Shown here piece by piece: positions 35,407 to 45,142 of a DNA stretch of 64,000 nucleotides (the stretch's first letter is position 1; each line of letters opens with the position of its first letter). The position numbers and the translations under genes were made by a program. The DNA is from Microtetraspora sp. NBRC 16547 (GTDB lineage Bacteria > Actinomycetota > Actinomycetes > Streptosporangiales > Streptosporangiaceae). The notes under the pieces were generated by a model that was given only the letters and a program-made list of their open reading frames with translations, ran no database searches and was not told where the DNA came from. The stretch spans positions 96,914-160,913 of the forward strand of contig NZ_BSSE01000018.1 of assembly GCF_030268965.1 (NCBI RefSeq), given 5' to 3'.

Positions 35407-36597
35407 ATGACAGGAGAGCCTCGGGCCGAGGGGGCGTTCCGGGAACGCGTCGTGGGCATCGGGTCTGGCGCTGGAGCGGTGGCCCCCCGGGAGCTGGCCA
35501 CCGAGGACATGGTCCTCAACATCGGACCCCAGCACCCGTCGACGCACGGCGTGCTGCGGCTGCGCCTCACCCTGGACGGCGAGCGCATCGTCGGCGCCGA
35601 GCCGATCATCGGCTACATGCACCGGGGCGCCGAGAAGCTGTTCGAGGTGCGCGACTACCGCCAGATCATCGTCCTGGCGAACCGGCACGACTGGCTGTCG
35701 GCCTTCGCCAACGAGCTGGGCGTCGTGATGGCGGTCGAGCGCATGCTCGGCATGGAGGTCCCCCTCCGGGCCGTGTGGGCCCGCACCCTGCTGGCCGAGC
35801 TCAACCGGGTACTCAACCACCTGATGTTCCTCGGCTCCTACCCCCTGGAGCTGGGCGCGATCACGCCGGTCTTCTACGCGTTCCGCGAGCGGGAGACGCT
35901 GCAGCACGTCATGGAGGAGATCTCCGGCGGCCGCATGCACTACATGTTCAACCGCGTCGGCGGCCTCAAGGAGGATCTGCCGCTCGGCTGGCTCGACCGC
36001 ACCGCCCAGGCCGTCGCCGACGTCCGGCGCCGCCTTCCGGACATCGAGGGGCTCATCTCGGGCAACGAGATCTTCCTCGCCCGGACGAAGGGCGTCGGGG
36101 TGCTGGACCGCGAGACGATCATGCAGTACGGCGTGAGCGGCCCGATCGCCCGCGCCTCCGGCGTCGACTTCGACCTGCGCAGGGACGAGCCCTACCTCGC
36201 GTACGGCGAGCTGCCGGTCAGGGTGGTGACCAGGACGGCGGGCGACTGCCACGCCCGGTTCGAGGTGCTGCTCGACCAGGCCAAGGCCTCCCTCGACCTG
36301 GCGGACGCCTGCCTGGAGCGGCTGCGGGAGCTCCCGCCGGGGCCGATCAACCAGCGGCTGCCGAAGATCCTCAAGGCGCCCGAGGGGCACACGTACGCCT
36401 GGACGGAGAGCCCGCTCGGCCTCAACGGGTACTACCTCGTGTCCCGGGGCGAGAAGACCCCGTGGCGGTTGAAGCTGCGCAGCGCGTCGTTCAACAACGT
36501 CCAGGTGCTGCGGGAGATCCTGCCGGGGAACCTGGTGGCGGACATGATCGCCATCCTCGGCTCGCTGTTCTTCGTCGTCGGAGACATCGACAAATAG
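35407..36597 (+). CDS. nuoD2: NuoD-like NADH-quinone oxidoreductase 49 kDa subunit (extra copy)
   Basis: A 396-residue homologue of complex I subunit D / NiFe-hydrogenase large subunit. It shows [68 protein letters not shown] and [15 protein letters not shown]. The quinone-site His and Tyr region (HPSTHG, YMHRG) is intact. The ATG at 35407 is favoured, with 35398 as alternative. No other nuo genes are adjacent, so it is a free-standing copy as in some Streptomyces. The MidA-like methyltransferase is nearby. Whether it joins complex I is not shown. Confidence 0.9.
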   Translation: MTGEPRAEGAFRERVVGIGSGAGAVAPRELATEDMVLNIGPQHPSTHGVLRLRLTLDGERIVGAEPIIGYMHRGAEKLFEVRDYRQIIVLANRHDWLSAFANELGVVMAVERMLGMEVPLRAVWARTLLAELNRVLNHLMFLGSYPLELGAITPVFYAFRERETLQHVMEEISGGRMHYMFNRVGGLKEDLPLGWLDRTAQAVADVRRRLPDIEGLISGNEIFLARTKGVGVLDRETIMQYGVSGPIARASGVDFDLRRDEPYLAYGELPVRVVTRTAGDCHARFEVLLDQAKASLDLADACLERLRELPPGPINQRLPKILKAPEGHTYAWTESPLGLNGYYLVSRGEKTPWRLKLRSASFNNVQVLREILPGNLVADMIAILGSLFFVVGDIDK

Positions 36598-36607
36598 CCG
36601 ACCGACG

Positions 36608-37057
36608 TCAGGTGCGGTCCTCCGGCTTGCCCGGCACCCGGCAGCAGTGCTCGAGGAACAGCGCCGCGCAGATCAGCACGACGCAGGAGGCGAACGAGCC
36701 GCCCGCGACGAACGCGTCCTGCCGCGGCTGGGGCAGGTCCAGCAGGTTGAGCACGTGGAACACGAAGCCCGCGAACACACCGGCGAACACCGCGCCCGCG
36801 TGGGCGGTGGCCTTCGCCAGGGCGGCCAGCCGGGCGACGGCGAGCGGCTCCGGCGGCTTGGTGCCCGGCTTGCGGCGGATCCTGGCCCGGGTCAGCCAGC
36901 CGGTGTAACCCTCGCCGATGGCGAGCAGCAGCAGCGTCGGAATCGCGCTCCACGGCACCGTCGGCAGCTGGGAATAGGTCTTCTGCAGCAGGCCCCAGGT
37001 GAGCAGCGCGAACACCACCACCAGGCCGACCAGCACGCCGGGGTTGCTGGGCTTCAC
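36608..37057 (-). CDS. DUF3180 membrane protein
   Basis: A 149-residue protein with four predicted membrane helices (LVGLVVVFALLTWGLLQ; IPTLLLLAIGEGYTGWL; HAGAVFAGVFAGFVFHVLNLL; SFASCVVLICAALFLEHCC). It belongs to the actinobacterial DUF3180 family that regularly follows folK. The GTG at 37057 is fixed by GAGGAG five bases upstream. It is the last gene of the ftsH-fol array. The biochemical role is unknown. Confidence 0.88.
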   Translation of the reverse strand: MKPSNPGVLVGLVVVFALLTWGLLQKTYSQLPTVPWSAIPTLLLLAIGEGYTGWLTRARIRRKPGTKPPEPLAVARLAALAKATAHAGAVFAGVFAGFVFHVLNLLDLPQPRQDAFVAGGSFASCVVLICAALFLEHCCRVPGKPEDRT

Positions 37058-37076
37058 GCGAACTCCTCGAACGACA

Positions 37077-37577
37077 TCAGGCGGGGGGTTCCAGGGAGAG
37101 GTCGTCGCGCAGCCGTACACCGGCCTGGTCGAGCCCGGCGAGCAGGTCCGCCACGGAGCCGTGCCCGGTGAGCGTCGCGTCCGGATCGGCACGCGACCAG
37201 GGGACCAGCACGAACGCCCGCTCGTGCGCCCGGGGGTGCGGGAGCGTGAGCTCGGGGTCCGCCGACACGACGTCGTCCACCATGATCAGGTCCACGTCGA
37301 GCGTCCGCGCCCCCCACCGCTCGGCGCGCGTACGGCCGAAGGCGTTCTCGACGCCCTGGGCGCGTTCGAGGAGCGCCCGCGCGTCCAGCATGGACTCCGC
37401 CACGACGACGGCGTTGAGGTAGGGACCCTGCTCGGGCCCGCCGACGGGGTCGGTCTCGTATACGGGGGAAACCGCGACGAATGTCAGTCCCGGAGCATCG
37501 AAAAGGGTGTCGAGCGCCCCCTGGAGGTAGTCCATCCGGCGGCCGAGGTTGCTGCCGAGCGCGAGCACGACCCTCAT
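37077..37577 (-). CDS. folK: 2-amino-4-hydroxy-6-hydroxymethyldihydropteridine pyrophosphokinase
   Basis: A 166-residue enzyme that transfers pyrophosphate from ATP to 6-hydroxymethyl-dihydropterin, before the FolP step. It has ALGSNLGRRMDYL, VSPVYETDPVG, YLNAVVV, and the catalytic block RWGARTLDVDLIM with metal-binding Asp residues, then LPHPRAHERAFVLVPW. The ATG overlaps the folB stop (ATGA), so the two are coupled. Confidence 0.96.
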   Translation of the reverse strand: MRVVLALGSNLGRRMDYLQGALDTLFDAPGLTFVAVSPVYETDPVGGPEQGPYLNAVVVAESMLDARALLERAQGVENAFGRTRAERWGARTLDVDLIMVDDVVSADPELTLPHPRAHERAFVLVPWSRADPDATLTGHGSVADLLAGLDQAGVRLRDDLSLEPPA

Positions 37578-37945
37578 GCGCGCCCCCTCCTGATGGTCAC
37601 CACCACATCGTCGAACGGCAGCGGAATGGGCGCGGCAGGCTTGTGCACGCTGACCTCCACCTCGTCGACCAGGTCGTACGCGAGGCAGACGGAGGCCAGC
37701 CGGTCGGCGAGGGTCTCGATGAGGTTGACCGGCTCCCCCTCGACCGTCTCGGCCAGGCGCACCGCCAACTCGCCGTAGTTGACGGTTTTGGCCAGGTCGT
37801 CCCCTCCGGCGGCGGGCGCGGTGTCGAGGAACAACGTCACGTCGACCACGAACTCCTGGCCGAGCTCACGCTCCGCGGGCAGGCAGCCGTGCCGCCCTCG
37901 CGCCCGCAGCCCCACCAGACGGACGCTGTCACGCGCACCACTCAC
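37574..37945 (-). CDS. folB: Dihydroneopterin aldolase
   Basis: A 123-residue enzyme that cleaves dihydroneopterin to the hydroxymethyl pterin used by FolK. It has LRARGRHGCLPAERELGQEFVVDVTLF with the substrate-binding Glu and VNYGEL. Next come LIETLADRLA and VSVHKPAAPI with the active-site Lys. The GTG at 37945 overlaps the stop of the NTF2-like gene (GTGA), setting the start. The upstream and downstream neighbours are both overlapped by 4 nt. Confidence 0.95.
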   Translation of the reverse strand: MSGARDSVRLVGLRARGRHGCLPAERELGQEFVVDVTLFLDTAPAAGGDDLAKTVNYGELAVRLAETVEGEPVNLIETLADRLASVCLAYDLVDEVEVSVHKPAAPIPLPFDDVVVTIRRGRA

Positions 37946-38364
37946 TCTTCTTCCTCCTCCTCGTCCTCGCTCTGCAGGACGGGGGAGCCGTGGTAGAGCC
38001 ACAGGCGCCAGCCCTCCGGCGTGCGGACGTACGTGCTGCTCGCGACCACCCGGCCGGCGGCGAACCCCGCCTCGTCGGTGTCCGCGGCGGTCAGGATGTT
38101 CTCCGCGCAGGTGAGCACGGCCACGTCGCCAAGCACCGAGGTCCGCACGTCGGTCAGCACGAACTGGATGTACGGCGTGTTCGCCATGATCAGCGCCCAC
38201 GAGCGGAGCACCTCGGATCGCCCGCTGAGCATGGGCCAACCGGGGTGGACGCACATGGCGACCCGATCGCCCGCGTCCTCGACCCAGATCTCGGACATCC
38301 GGTCCAGGTCCGCGCTCTCGATCGCGTCGTAGAACTCCTGGTTGAGTTCCTCAACGTCCTTCAT
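37942..38364 (-). CDS. NTF2-like (SnoaL fold) protein in the folate operon
   Basis: A 140-residue cone-shaped NTF2-like protein: ELNQEFYDAIESADLDRMSEIWVEDAGD, then CVHPGWPMLSGRSEVLRSW and WRLWLYHGSPVL. It ends in an acidic run of seven Glu residues. Such small proteins sit between folP and folB in many actinobacteria, but their role is unknown; binding a pterin intermediate is only a guess. Its start lies 14 nt inside folP, and its stop overlaps folB. Confidence 0.85.
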   Translation of the reverse strand: MKDVEELNQEFYDAIESADLDRMSEIWVEDAGDRVAMCVHPGWPMLSGRSEVLRSWALIMANTPYIQFVLTDVRTSVLGDVAVLTCAENILTAADTDEAGFAAGRVVASSTYVRTPEGWRLWLYHGSPVLQSEDEEEEEE

Positions 38365-39208
38365 CGGCTGCCTTCCACGCCGCGGCGACGCGTACAGCGT
38401 CCGCGTTGGGTCCGACCTGGTGTACCCGGACGCACCAGGCGCCCTCCCGCGCGGCCAGCGCGGAGACCGCCAGCGTGGCGTCGTCGCAGCGGTCGAAGGG
38501 CCGCGGCCGGCCCTCGGCGTCCGGCAGCAGCCGCCCGAGGAACCGCTTCCTCGACGCGCCGATGAGCACCGGATGCCCCAGCTCGACCAGCTTGCGGGTG
38601 CCGGCGAGCAGCGCCCAGTTGTGCCCGGGATGTTTGGAGAAGCCCAGGCCGGGATCGATGACGATCTGCTCCTCGCGCACGCCCTCGCCGAGCACGGAGT
38701 CGACCCGCTTGCGCAGCTCCTCGGTCACCTCGGTGACCACATCGCCGTACATCGCGCGGCTGTCCATGTCGTGGCTGTGGCCCCGCCAGTGCATCACGAC
38801 GTACGACACGCCGGTCGCCGCGACGACTCTGGGCATCGCCGGATCGGCCAGCCCGCCGCTCACGTCGTTGACGAGCGTGGCACCGGCCGCCACGGCCGCC
38901 TCGGCGACCTCGGCCCGCATGGTGTCCACGCTGACCGTGACGCCCTCCTCCCGCAGGGCCCGGATCACCGGCTCGACCCTGCGGAGTTCCTCTCCGAGGG
39001 AGACCCGGGCGGAGCCGGGACGGGTGGACTCGCCGCCGACGTCGACGATGTCCGCGCCCTGGGCGACCAGCTCCAGCCCGCGGGCGATCGCGGCGTCCGC
39101 GTCGAACCACTGGCCTCCGTCGGAAAAGGAGTCAGGCGTCACGTTGACCACGCCCATGACCAGGCATCGCCCGAGATCGGGCATCCCGGGCACGTGGTGT
39201 GTGGTCAT
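38351..39208 (-). CDS. folP: Dihydropteroate synthase
   Basis: A 285-residue TIM barrel that joins pterin pyrophosphate and p-aminobenzoate, the sulfonamide target. It has VMGVVNVTPDSFSDGG, ADIVDVGGESTRPG, TLVNDVSGG, VMHWRG, IDPGLGFSKHPGHN, LIGASRKRFLG and VRVHQV at the normal spacing. The ATG at 39208 has AGAGGAGGG just before it. It lies in the folE-folP-NTF2-folB-folK run. Confidence 0.96.
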   Translation of the reverse strand: MTTHHVPGMPDLGRCLVMGVVNVTPDSFSDGGQWFDADAAIARGLELVAQGADIVDVGGESTRPGSARVSLGEELRRVEPVIRALREEGVTVSVDTMRAEVAEAAVAAGATLVNDVSGGLADPAMPRVVAATGVSYVVMHWRGHSHDMDSRAMYGDVVTEVTEELRKRVDSVLGEGVREEQIVIDPGLGFSKHPGHNWALLAGTRKLVELGHPVLIGASRKRFLGRLLPDAEGRPRPFDRCDDATLAVSALAAREGAWCVRVHQVGPNADAVRVAAAWKAADEGR

Positions 39209-39251
39209 GCTCCCTCCTCTTCCGTGACGGAGATGACGAACGGTATCCGGA

Positions 39252-39839
39252 TCAGTTGCGTCCGAGGATGAGCGACATCGCCTCGGCCCGCGTGCTCTCA
39301 CAGGTGCGGAAATCGCCCCTGACCGCGGAGGTGATGGTCTTGGCACCCGGCTTGCGCACGCCGCGCATGGTCATGCACATGTGCTCGGCCTCGATGACCA
39401 CGATCACGCCGCGGGGCTCGAGCACCCGCATCAGGCCGTCGGCGATCTGCGAGGTCATCCGCTCCTGGACCTGGGGCCGGCGGGCGTAGACGTCCACCAG
39501 CCGGGCCAGCTTGGACAACCCGGTGATCTGACCCTTGGCGTTCGGCGTGTACCCGACGTGGGCCACGCCGTGGAACGGCAGCAGGTGGTGCTCGCAGGTG
39601 GACATCACCTCGATGTCCTTCACCAGCACCATCTCGTCGTGGTCGGCGTCGAACATCGTGGTCAGCGCGTCCTCCGGGCGCTGCCCGAGACCCGCGAACT
39701 GCTCCGTGTAGGCGCGCGCGACCCGAGCCGGGGTGTCGCGCAGGCCGTCCCGGTCGGGATCCTCGCCAATGGCGAAGAGGATCTCCCGGACGGCCTTCTC
39801 GATCCGCCCCTGGTCCACGAAATGAGGCTCGACCGTCAC
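39252..39839 (-). CDS. folE: GTP cyclohydrolase I
   Basis: A 195-residue enzyme that opens GTP to dihydroneopterin triphosphate, starting folate synthesis. The zinc ligands are C82 and H85 ([12 protein letters not shown]) and C155 ([10 protein letters not shown]). [21 protein letters not shown] is the family signature. The GTG start lies 2 nt after the ftsH stop, so it is translated right after ftsH, a common actinobacterial arrangement. Confidence 0.97.
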   Translation of the reverse strand: MTVEPHFVDQGRIEKAVREILFAIGEDPDRDGLRDTPARVARAYTEQFAGLGQRPEDALTTMFDADHDEMVLVKDIEVMSTCEHHLLPFHGVAHVGYTPNAKGQITGLSKLARLVDVYARRPQVQERMTSQIADGLMRVLEPRGVIVVIEAEHMCMTMRGVRKPGAKTITSAVRGDFRTCESTRAEAMSLILGRN

Positions 39840-39841
39840 GG

Positions 39842-41842
39842 TCAGGCCTCGTCCTTCTGCGACGCCTGGTCGTTCATCCACGGAGCCGGGCTGCCGGCGG
39901 GCAGAGCCTGGCCGTTGCCGTTCGCCCGCTCCTTGGGAGTGATGACCGGCGGGCGGTCGGACGGCAGGCGCTTGCCGTACCCGGCGTACGACGGACGCTT
40001 CTCCTTCGTCTGGACCGGCGCGAAGACCTGGAGCACCATCTCGCGGGAGAGGGTCTCCTTCTCCATGAGCTCGAGCACGAGGTTGTCGAGCACGTCGCGG
40101 TACTGGACGAGGATCTCCCACGCCTGGTCGTGCGCGGACTCGATCAGCCGGCGGACCTCCTCGTCGATCGTGGAGGCGATCTGCTCGGAGTAGTCGCGCT
40201 CGTGGCCCATCTCACGGCCGAGGAAGACCTCGCCGTTGCCGCTGCCGAACTTGCGGGCGCCGAGCTTCTCGCTCATGCCGTACTCGGTGACCATGCGGCG
40301 GGCGATGGAGGTGGCCTTCTCGATGTCGTTGGAGGCGCCCGTGGTGGGCTCGTGGAACACGAGCTCCTCCGCGGTGCGGCCGCCCAGCAGCATGGCGAGC
40401 TGGTCCATCATCTCGGACCTGGTCGCGAGGAACTTGTCCTCCATCGGCAGCGTCATCGTGTAACCGAGGGCGCGGCCGCGGGACAGGATCGTGATCTTGT
40501 GGACCGGGTCGGAGTTGGGCAGCGCGTGCGCGACCAGGGCGTGACCACCCTCGTGGTACGCGATGATCTTCTTCTCTTCGTCGGACATCACGCGCGACTT
40601 GCGCTCGGGACCGGCCATCACGCGGTCGATGGACTCCTCAAGGGTGTTCATCGAGATGAGCTTCTGATCCTGGCGGGCGGTCAGCAGCGCCGCCTCGTTG
40701 ATCACGTTCGCGAGGTCGGCTCCGGTGAAGCCGGGCGTCCGCCGCGCGATGACGTCGAGGTCGACGTCCTCGGCGAACGGCTTGCCGCGGCCGTGGACGC
40801 GCAGGATGCCCTTGCGGCCCTCCAGGTCCGGACGGTCGATGACGACCTGGCGGTCGAAGCGGCCGGGACGCAGCAGGGCGGGGTCGAGGATGTCGGGCCG
40901 GTTGGTCGCGGCGATGAGGATCACGCCGCCCTTCACGTCGAAGCCGTCCATCTCGACGAGGAGCTGGTTCAGCGTCTGCTCGCGCTCGTCGTGGCCACCG
41001 CCGAGACCCGCGCCGCGGTGACGGCCCACCGCGTCGATCTCGTCGATGAAGATGATCGCCGGGGCGTTGGCCTTGGCCTGCTCGAACAGGTCGCGGACGC
41101 GCGAGGCGCCGACACCCACGAACATCTCGACGAAGTCGGAACCCGAGATGGAGTAGAACGGCACCCCGGCCTCGCCGGCGACGGCCCTGGCGAGCAGGGT
41201 CTTACCGGTTCCGGGCGGGCCGTACAGCAGAACGCCCTTGGGGATCTTGGCGCCGATCGCCTGGAACTTGGCCGGGGCCTGCAGGAACTCCTTGATCTCC
41301 TGGAGCTCCTCGATGGCCTCGTCGGCACCGGCGACGTCGGCGAACGTCGTCTTGGGAGTGTCCTTGGTGATCAGCTTCGCCCGCGACTTCCCGAAGTTCA
41401 TGACGCGGGAGCCGCCGCCCTGCATCTGGTTCATGATGAACAGGAAGATCAGGACGATGATGATGATCGGCAGGAAGCTGACCAGCAGGCTGACCAGGAA
41501 GTTCTCCCTGGGGACCTCGACGGTCCAGCCCTTGGAGGGATTGGCCTTCGCCAGCGCCTCGGTCAGCTGGACACCCTGGCCCTGCACCCAGGGGGCCTGG
41601 ATCCGGTCGACGGTCTTGCCTCCGACGTCGATCGGCTTCAGCAGCGTCAGCTCGGCGCGCTGTTCCTTGTCGACGACTTTGGCGCTCTTCACGTTGCCCT
41701 GCTGAATCTGCTGGACAACAGTAGAAGTGTCGGCGGTGGTGTAGTTGCCGTCACCGTTGAACATCGTGGTGACGAGCAGGAGAAGCACGACGATGCCCAG
41801 GATCCACAGTAGTGGCCCACGTGTAAATCGCTTGAGATCCAT
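39842..41842 (-). CDS. ftsH: ATP-dependent zinc metalloprotease FtsH
   Basis: A 666-residue membrane AAA+ protease that degrades unassembled or regulatory membrane and cytosolic proteins. Two N-terminal membrane helices ([37 protein letters not shown]) bracket an outer domain. The AAA module has Walker A GPPGTGKT (about residue 207), [10 protein letters not shown] and the arginine-finger region. The zinc site is HEGGH (about 431). A Pro/Gly-rich C-terminal tail follows. It heads the folate genes and is followed 2 nt later by folE. Confidence 0.98.
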   Translation of the reverse strand: MDLKRFTRGPLLWILGIVVLLLLVTTMFNGDGNYTTADTSTVVQQIQQGNVKSAKVVDKEQRAELTLLKPIDVGGKTVDRIQAPWVQGQGVQLTEALAKANPSKGWTVEVPRENFLVSLLVSFLPIIIIVLIFLFIMNQMQGGGSRVMNFGKSRAKLITKDTPKTTFADVAGADEAIEELQEIKEFLQAPAKFQAIGAKIPKGVLLYGPPGTGKTLLARAVAGEAGVPFYSISGSDFVEMFVGVGASRVRDLFEQAKANAPAIIFIDEIDAVGRHRGAGLGGGHDEREQTLNQLLVEMDGFDVKGGVILIAATNRPDILDPALLRPGRFDRQVVIDRPDLEGRKGILRVHGRGKPFAEDVDLDVIARRTPGFTGADLANVINEAALLTARQDQKLISMNTLEESIDRVMAGPERKSRVMSDEEKKIIAYHEGGHALVAHALPNSDPVHKITILSRGRALGYTMTLPMEDKFLATRSEMMDQLAMLLGGRTAEELVFHEPTTGASNDIEKATSIARRMVTEYGMSEKLGARKFGSGNGEVFLGREMGHERDYSEQIASTIDEEVRRLIESAHDQAWEILVQYRDVLDNLVLELMEKETLSREMVLQVFAPVQTKEKRPSYAGYGKRLPSDRPPVITPKERANGNGQALPAGSPAPWMNDQASQKDEA

Positions 41843-42106
41843 CCGTTGCGGAACCCCGGCGGGCCCGTCCCTTCCTGACCAAGGCCTGGCCCCGGGTCGA
41901 ACCCGGGTCGCGGCATCTTTCGCCGCTCCTACTGACTACCCGCAAGTAACCGAACGGCACCCGCAGATATCAGAAGGTACACCGGGCCGCCGCATGCGGT
42001 AACTGCAAGAGCGGCTCCGGCTTTACCTTTCCAACGTACGTGACGCAATCCGTGTTCCCTACCAGGGAGCGGACCGCGACTCGCACAAGGGGACTTCGCT
42101 CAGGGC

Positions 42107-42664
42107 TTACTCGCCGCCGTAGACGTGTGGGGCGAGCGTGCCGATGAACGGAAGGTTGCGGTACCGCTCGGAGTAGTCGAGGCCATAACCGATCACGAAC
42201 TCGTTCGGAATGTCGAACCCGACATACTTCACATCAATTGGCACCTTGACCGCTTCCGGCTTGCGAAGCAGCGCGCAGATCTCCAGCGAGGCCGGGTTGC
42301 GCGACTTCAAATTGTTCATCAGCCAGGAGAGCGTGAGGCCGGAGTCGATGATGTCCTCGACCACGAGCACGTGCCGGTCCTCGATGTCGGTGTCGAGGTC
42401 CTTCAGGACCCGCACCACGCCGGACGACTTGGTGCCCGCGCCGTACGAGGACACCGCCATCCAGTCCATCTGCACCGAAACGTGCAACGCCCTGGCCAGG
42501 TCGGCCATGACCATGACCGCGCCCTTCAGGACGCCGACGATCAGCAGGTCCTTCCCGTCGTAGTCGGCGTCGATCTGGCCGGAGAGCTCCTTGATCTTGG
42601 CTTGGAGCTCGTGTTCCGGAATGAGGACGCTCAAAAGGTCCTTGCCCATGTCGGCTGCATCCAC
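42107..42664 (-). CDS. hpt: Hypoxanthine phosphoribosyltransferase
   Basis: A 185-residue purine-salvage enzyme that uses PRPP to convert hypoxanthine or guanine to IMP or GMP. It has [20 protein letters not shown], the flexible-loop Ser-Tyr ([13 protein letters not shown]), the PRPP motif [14 protein letters not shown], and [19 protein letters not shown]. The GTG at 42664 is chosen because TAAGGA lies 8 nt upstream; the ATG 15 nt later is weaker. It sits between tilS and ftsH, as in many Gram-positive bacteria. Confidence 0.96.
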   Translation of the reverse strand: MDAADMGKDLLSVLIPEHELQAKIKELSGQIDADYDGKDLLIVGVLKGAVMVMADLARALHVSVQMDWMAVSSYGAGTKSSGVVRVLKDLDTDIEDRHVLVVEDIIDSGLTLSWLMNNLKSRNPASLEICALLRKPEAVKVPIDVKYVGFDIPNEFVIGYGLDYSERYRNLPFIGTLAPHVYGGE

Positions 42665-42675
42665 CTGCGGATTCC

Positions 42676-43662
42676 TTACGCGAGGTTGTTCCCTGTAGCG
42701 AATATCAGGGTGCCACAGCGCCGGACCGCTCCCACCCCCCCGGGTAGATCGACCCGCTTCTGCCCCCGCCACGCGGTGAGCAGCCGTTCCACCTCGTCGA
42801 TGTGCACGGCGGCGAGCGCGGAGGCGGGCGCGCCCGCCTCGACGGCCGCCCGCTGGATCACCCGCCGCCGCACCGCCCCCGGGACCTTCTCCAGGACGGC
42901 GACCGCCAGTTCGACGCCGGGTCCCGTCCGCGACTCGGCGAGAACGGCGTCCGCCCACTCATCCAGGGCGTCGGCGTCGTCCCGGCACAGCCGCGCGGTG
43001 CGGGCCAGCGCCTCCGCGACGCCCGGCCCGAGCGCCGCCTCAAGGACGGGCACGACGTCGCGGCGGACCCGGACCCGGGTGAAGGCGGGATCGACATTGT
43101 GCGGGTCATGCCACGGTTCGAGGCCGAGGGCCGCGCACGCTTCCTCCGTCCTCGCCCGGCTCAGGCCGAGCAGCGGCCGGCGGTAGACGCCGGAGACCCG
43201 CGCCATCCCGGAGAGCGACCGGGTGCCGCTGCCGCGCGCCAGCCGCAGCAGCACCGTCTCCGCCTGGTCGTTCAGCGTGTGCCCCAGCAGCACGGCCGCC
43301 GCGTCCAAACGCCGGGCCGCCTCCGAGAGCGCCGCGTAGCGGGCGTCACGCGCCGCAGCCTCCGGCCCGCCCTCGGTGCCCACAGTGACCGGCAGGACCA
43401 GCGCCGGGTCGAGGCCGAGCTCAGGCGCGAGCCGTACGAGGTCGTGCGCGCGGGACGCCGAGCCGTCCTGCAGGCCGTGATCGACGGTCAGCAGGCCGGC
43501 GCGCAGGCCCATGCGGGGCGCGGAGAAGCCGACGGCCGCGGCGAGCGCGAGCGAGTCAGCGCCGCCGCTGCACGCGACCAGGACGAGCGCCCCTTGGGGC
43601 AGGTCCGCGAGCGACAGCCGTACGGCACGGCGGACGTCGGCGACGGCGGGATGGGGACCCAT
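42676..43662 (-). CDS. tilS: tRNA(Ile)-lysidine synthase
   Basis: A 328-residue PP-loop ATPase that adds lysine to the wobble C of tRNA-Ile(CAU), changing its specificity from Met to Ile. The ATP motif SGGADS is at residues 32-37, with [14 protein letters not shown] and [22 protein letters not shown], then [17 protein letters not shown]. The large C-terminal tRNA-binding domain of E. coli TilS is shortened, as is usual in actinobacteria. It is followed 11 nt later by hpt. Confidence 0.95.
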   Translation of the reverse strand: MGPHPAVADVRRAVRLSLADLPQGALVLVACSGGADSLALAAAVGFSAPRMGLRAGLLTVDHGLQDGSASRAHDLVRLAPELGLDPALVLPVTVGTEGGPEAAARDARYAALSEAARRLDAAAVLLGHTLNDQAETVLLRLARGSGTRSLSGMARVSGVYRRPLLGLSRARTEEACAALGLEPWHDPHNVDPAFTRVRVRRDVVPVLEAALGPGVAEALARTARLCRDDADALDEWADAVLAESRTGPGVELAVAVLEKVPGAVRRRVIQRAAVEAGAPASALAAVHIDEVERLLTAWRGQKRVDLPGGVGAVRRCGTLIFATGNNLA

Positions 43663-43699
43663 GAGGCCATTGTGTCCGCCGATCCGGGCGGACGTGAAA

Positions 43700-43820
43700 A
43701 ACCGTGTCCGCCGACCGTGTGGACGCGGACAACCGTGTCCGCCGACCGTGTGGACGCGGACAACCGTGTCCCCGGCCGTGTGGACGTGGACAACCGTGTG
43801 CGCCGGCCGGGCGGACGGGG
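43700..43820. repeat. 31-bp imperfect tandem repeats upstream of tilS
   Basis: About four head-to-tail units of AACCGTGTCCGCCGACCGTG then TGGACGCGGAC start at 43700, 43731, 43762 and 43792, increasingly diverged. They occupy most of the gap between the metalloprotease and tilS genes, with no spacers between units. Confidence 0.85.
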
Positions 43821-43835
43821 AAAAGCGAGGGACGG

Positions 43836-44933
43836 TCAGGACTCGGGACCGGCCGCCCCCTGATCCGGTGATGGTTCCAGCGAGCGGGTGCCGAGGACGC
43901 GGCCCATCCAGGCCTGAGGGTCGGTGATCTCGTCCCGGGTCGGCAGCGTGTCGGGAGACGTCCAGACCCGGTTGAAGCCGTCCATCCCGGCCGCGTCGAC
44001 GACGGTGCGGACGAAATGGGCGCCCTCGGCGTACTGCTTCATCTTGAGCTCGATGCCGAGCAGGCGCCGGATGAGCTGGTCGGTGCGGGATCCGCCCTCC
44101 CTACGGCGCTGGAACCGGGACCTGATCTCCGCCACCGACGGCACGACGGACGGGCCCACGGCGTCCATGACGTAGTCGCCGTGCCCCTCGACCAGCGTCA
44201 TCACCGCGGTGACCCGGTCGAGCACGGCCTTCTGCTCCGGGGTCTGGATGGCCTCGATGAGGTTGCCGTCGCCTCCCCTGAAGGCGTCGGCGACCGCGTC
44301 GGAGGCGGCGCGCAGCCGTTCGAGCAGGGTCGTCAGGTCCATGTCGGAGGCGAGCAGGAAATCGGTCATCTGGGTCCGGACGTACTCCCGGAGCCAGGGC
44401 ACGCCGGTGAACTGCACGCGGTGGGTCTCCTCGTGGAGGCAGACCCAGAGGCGGAAGTCACGCGCGTTGACCCCCATCTCGCGCTCGGTGTGCACGATGT
44501 TGGGCGCCACCAGCGTCAGCCGCCCCGTGGGCGCGCGGCCGTCGGGATCCGGCGGGAGGAACAGTTCGTACTGCCCGAGCACACGGGAGGCGAGGAACGC
44601 CAGCACGGCGCCCACCTCCAGGCCGGTGATGCGGGAGCCCACCGCGCCGACGATCGCGGGCATGCTGCTCGACATCTTCTGGGTCAGCGGCTCGAAGACC
44701 ACCCTGAACCCGTCGACGTTGGCGCGGATCCATCCGGGCCGGTCGACGACGGTCGCGGCCTCCGGCGGCGCTGAGTCGATGCGGGTGAAGTCCCGCACGT
44801 GCCCCTCGGCCTCGCGGGACAGCCGCCTCAGCTCGGCGACCGCCTGTCTGGCCTCTTCCCGACTCACCTGTGGTCCCGGGCGCACGAGGCGCACTCCGGT
44901 CGCGACGGCCAGATCCCAGTCGATCACCTGCAT
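43836..44933 (-). CDS. Zinc-dependent metalloprotease of the DUF2342/F420-associated family
   Basis: A 365-residue protein with the zincin motif in [12 protein letters not shown] and a downstream glutamate region ([10 protein letters not shown]), matching the actinobacterial family annotated as 'coenzyme F420 biosynthesis-associated' or DUF2342. It has long helices and no signal peptide, so it is probably cytosolic. The ATG at 44933 is chosen, and GTG 6 nt earlier is possible. It is next to dacB and tilS in most actinobacteria. The substrate is unknown. Confidence 0.88.
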   Translation of the reverse strand: MQVIDWDLAVATGVRLVRPGPQVSREEARQAVAELRRLSREAEGHVRDFTRIDSAPPEAATVVDRPGWIRANVDGFRVVFEPLTQKMSSSMPAIVGAVGSRITGLEVGAVLAFLASRVLGQYELFLPPDPDGRAPTGRLTLVAPNIVHTEREMGVNARDFRLWVCLHEETHRVQFTGVPWLREYVRTQMTDFLLASDMDLTTLLERLRAASDAVADAFRGGDGNLIEAIQTPEQKAVLDRVTAVMTLVEGHGDYVMDAVGPSVVPSVAEIRSRFQRRREGGSRTDQLIRRLLGIELKMKQYAEGAHFVRTVVDAAGMDGFNRVWTSPDTLPTRDEITDPQAWMGRVLGTRSLEPSPDQGAAGPES

Positions 44934-44971
44934 ACTCACCACCGTACGTTCTTCCCCCTCACTGTGCGCGC

Positions 44972-45116
44972 GAGGGGCGCGGCGGTGTGCTGAGGAGGAG
45001 CGAGCGGGGAGCGCAGCGACCCCGAGCGACGAACGAAGCACATCGCCTCAAAGGGCGCCCCGAGCCGTCACGCCGAAGGCGCGACAAATCAGCACAGAGG
45101 GGCGCGGCGGTGTGCT
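44972..45116. repeat. 20-bp direct repeat between metalloprotease and dacB
   Basis: GAGGGGCGCGGCGGTGTGCT occurs exactly at 44972-44991 and 45097-45116, 125 bp apart. This gap holds no recognised gene. Confidence 0.8.
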
Positions 45117-45142
45117 CGGAGCGACGGACCCGGCGACGGGCC

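Noticed and set aside
40130..41812. Plus-strand frame opposite ftsH
   Set aside because: Antisense to ftsH; no independent support.
43700..43820. Tandem repeats considered as a CRISPR array
   Set aside because: Units abut each other with no spacers, and no cas gene is present.
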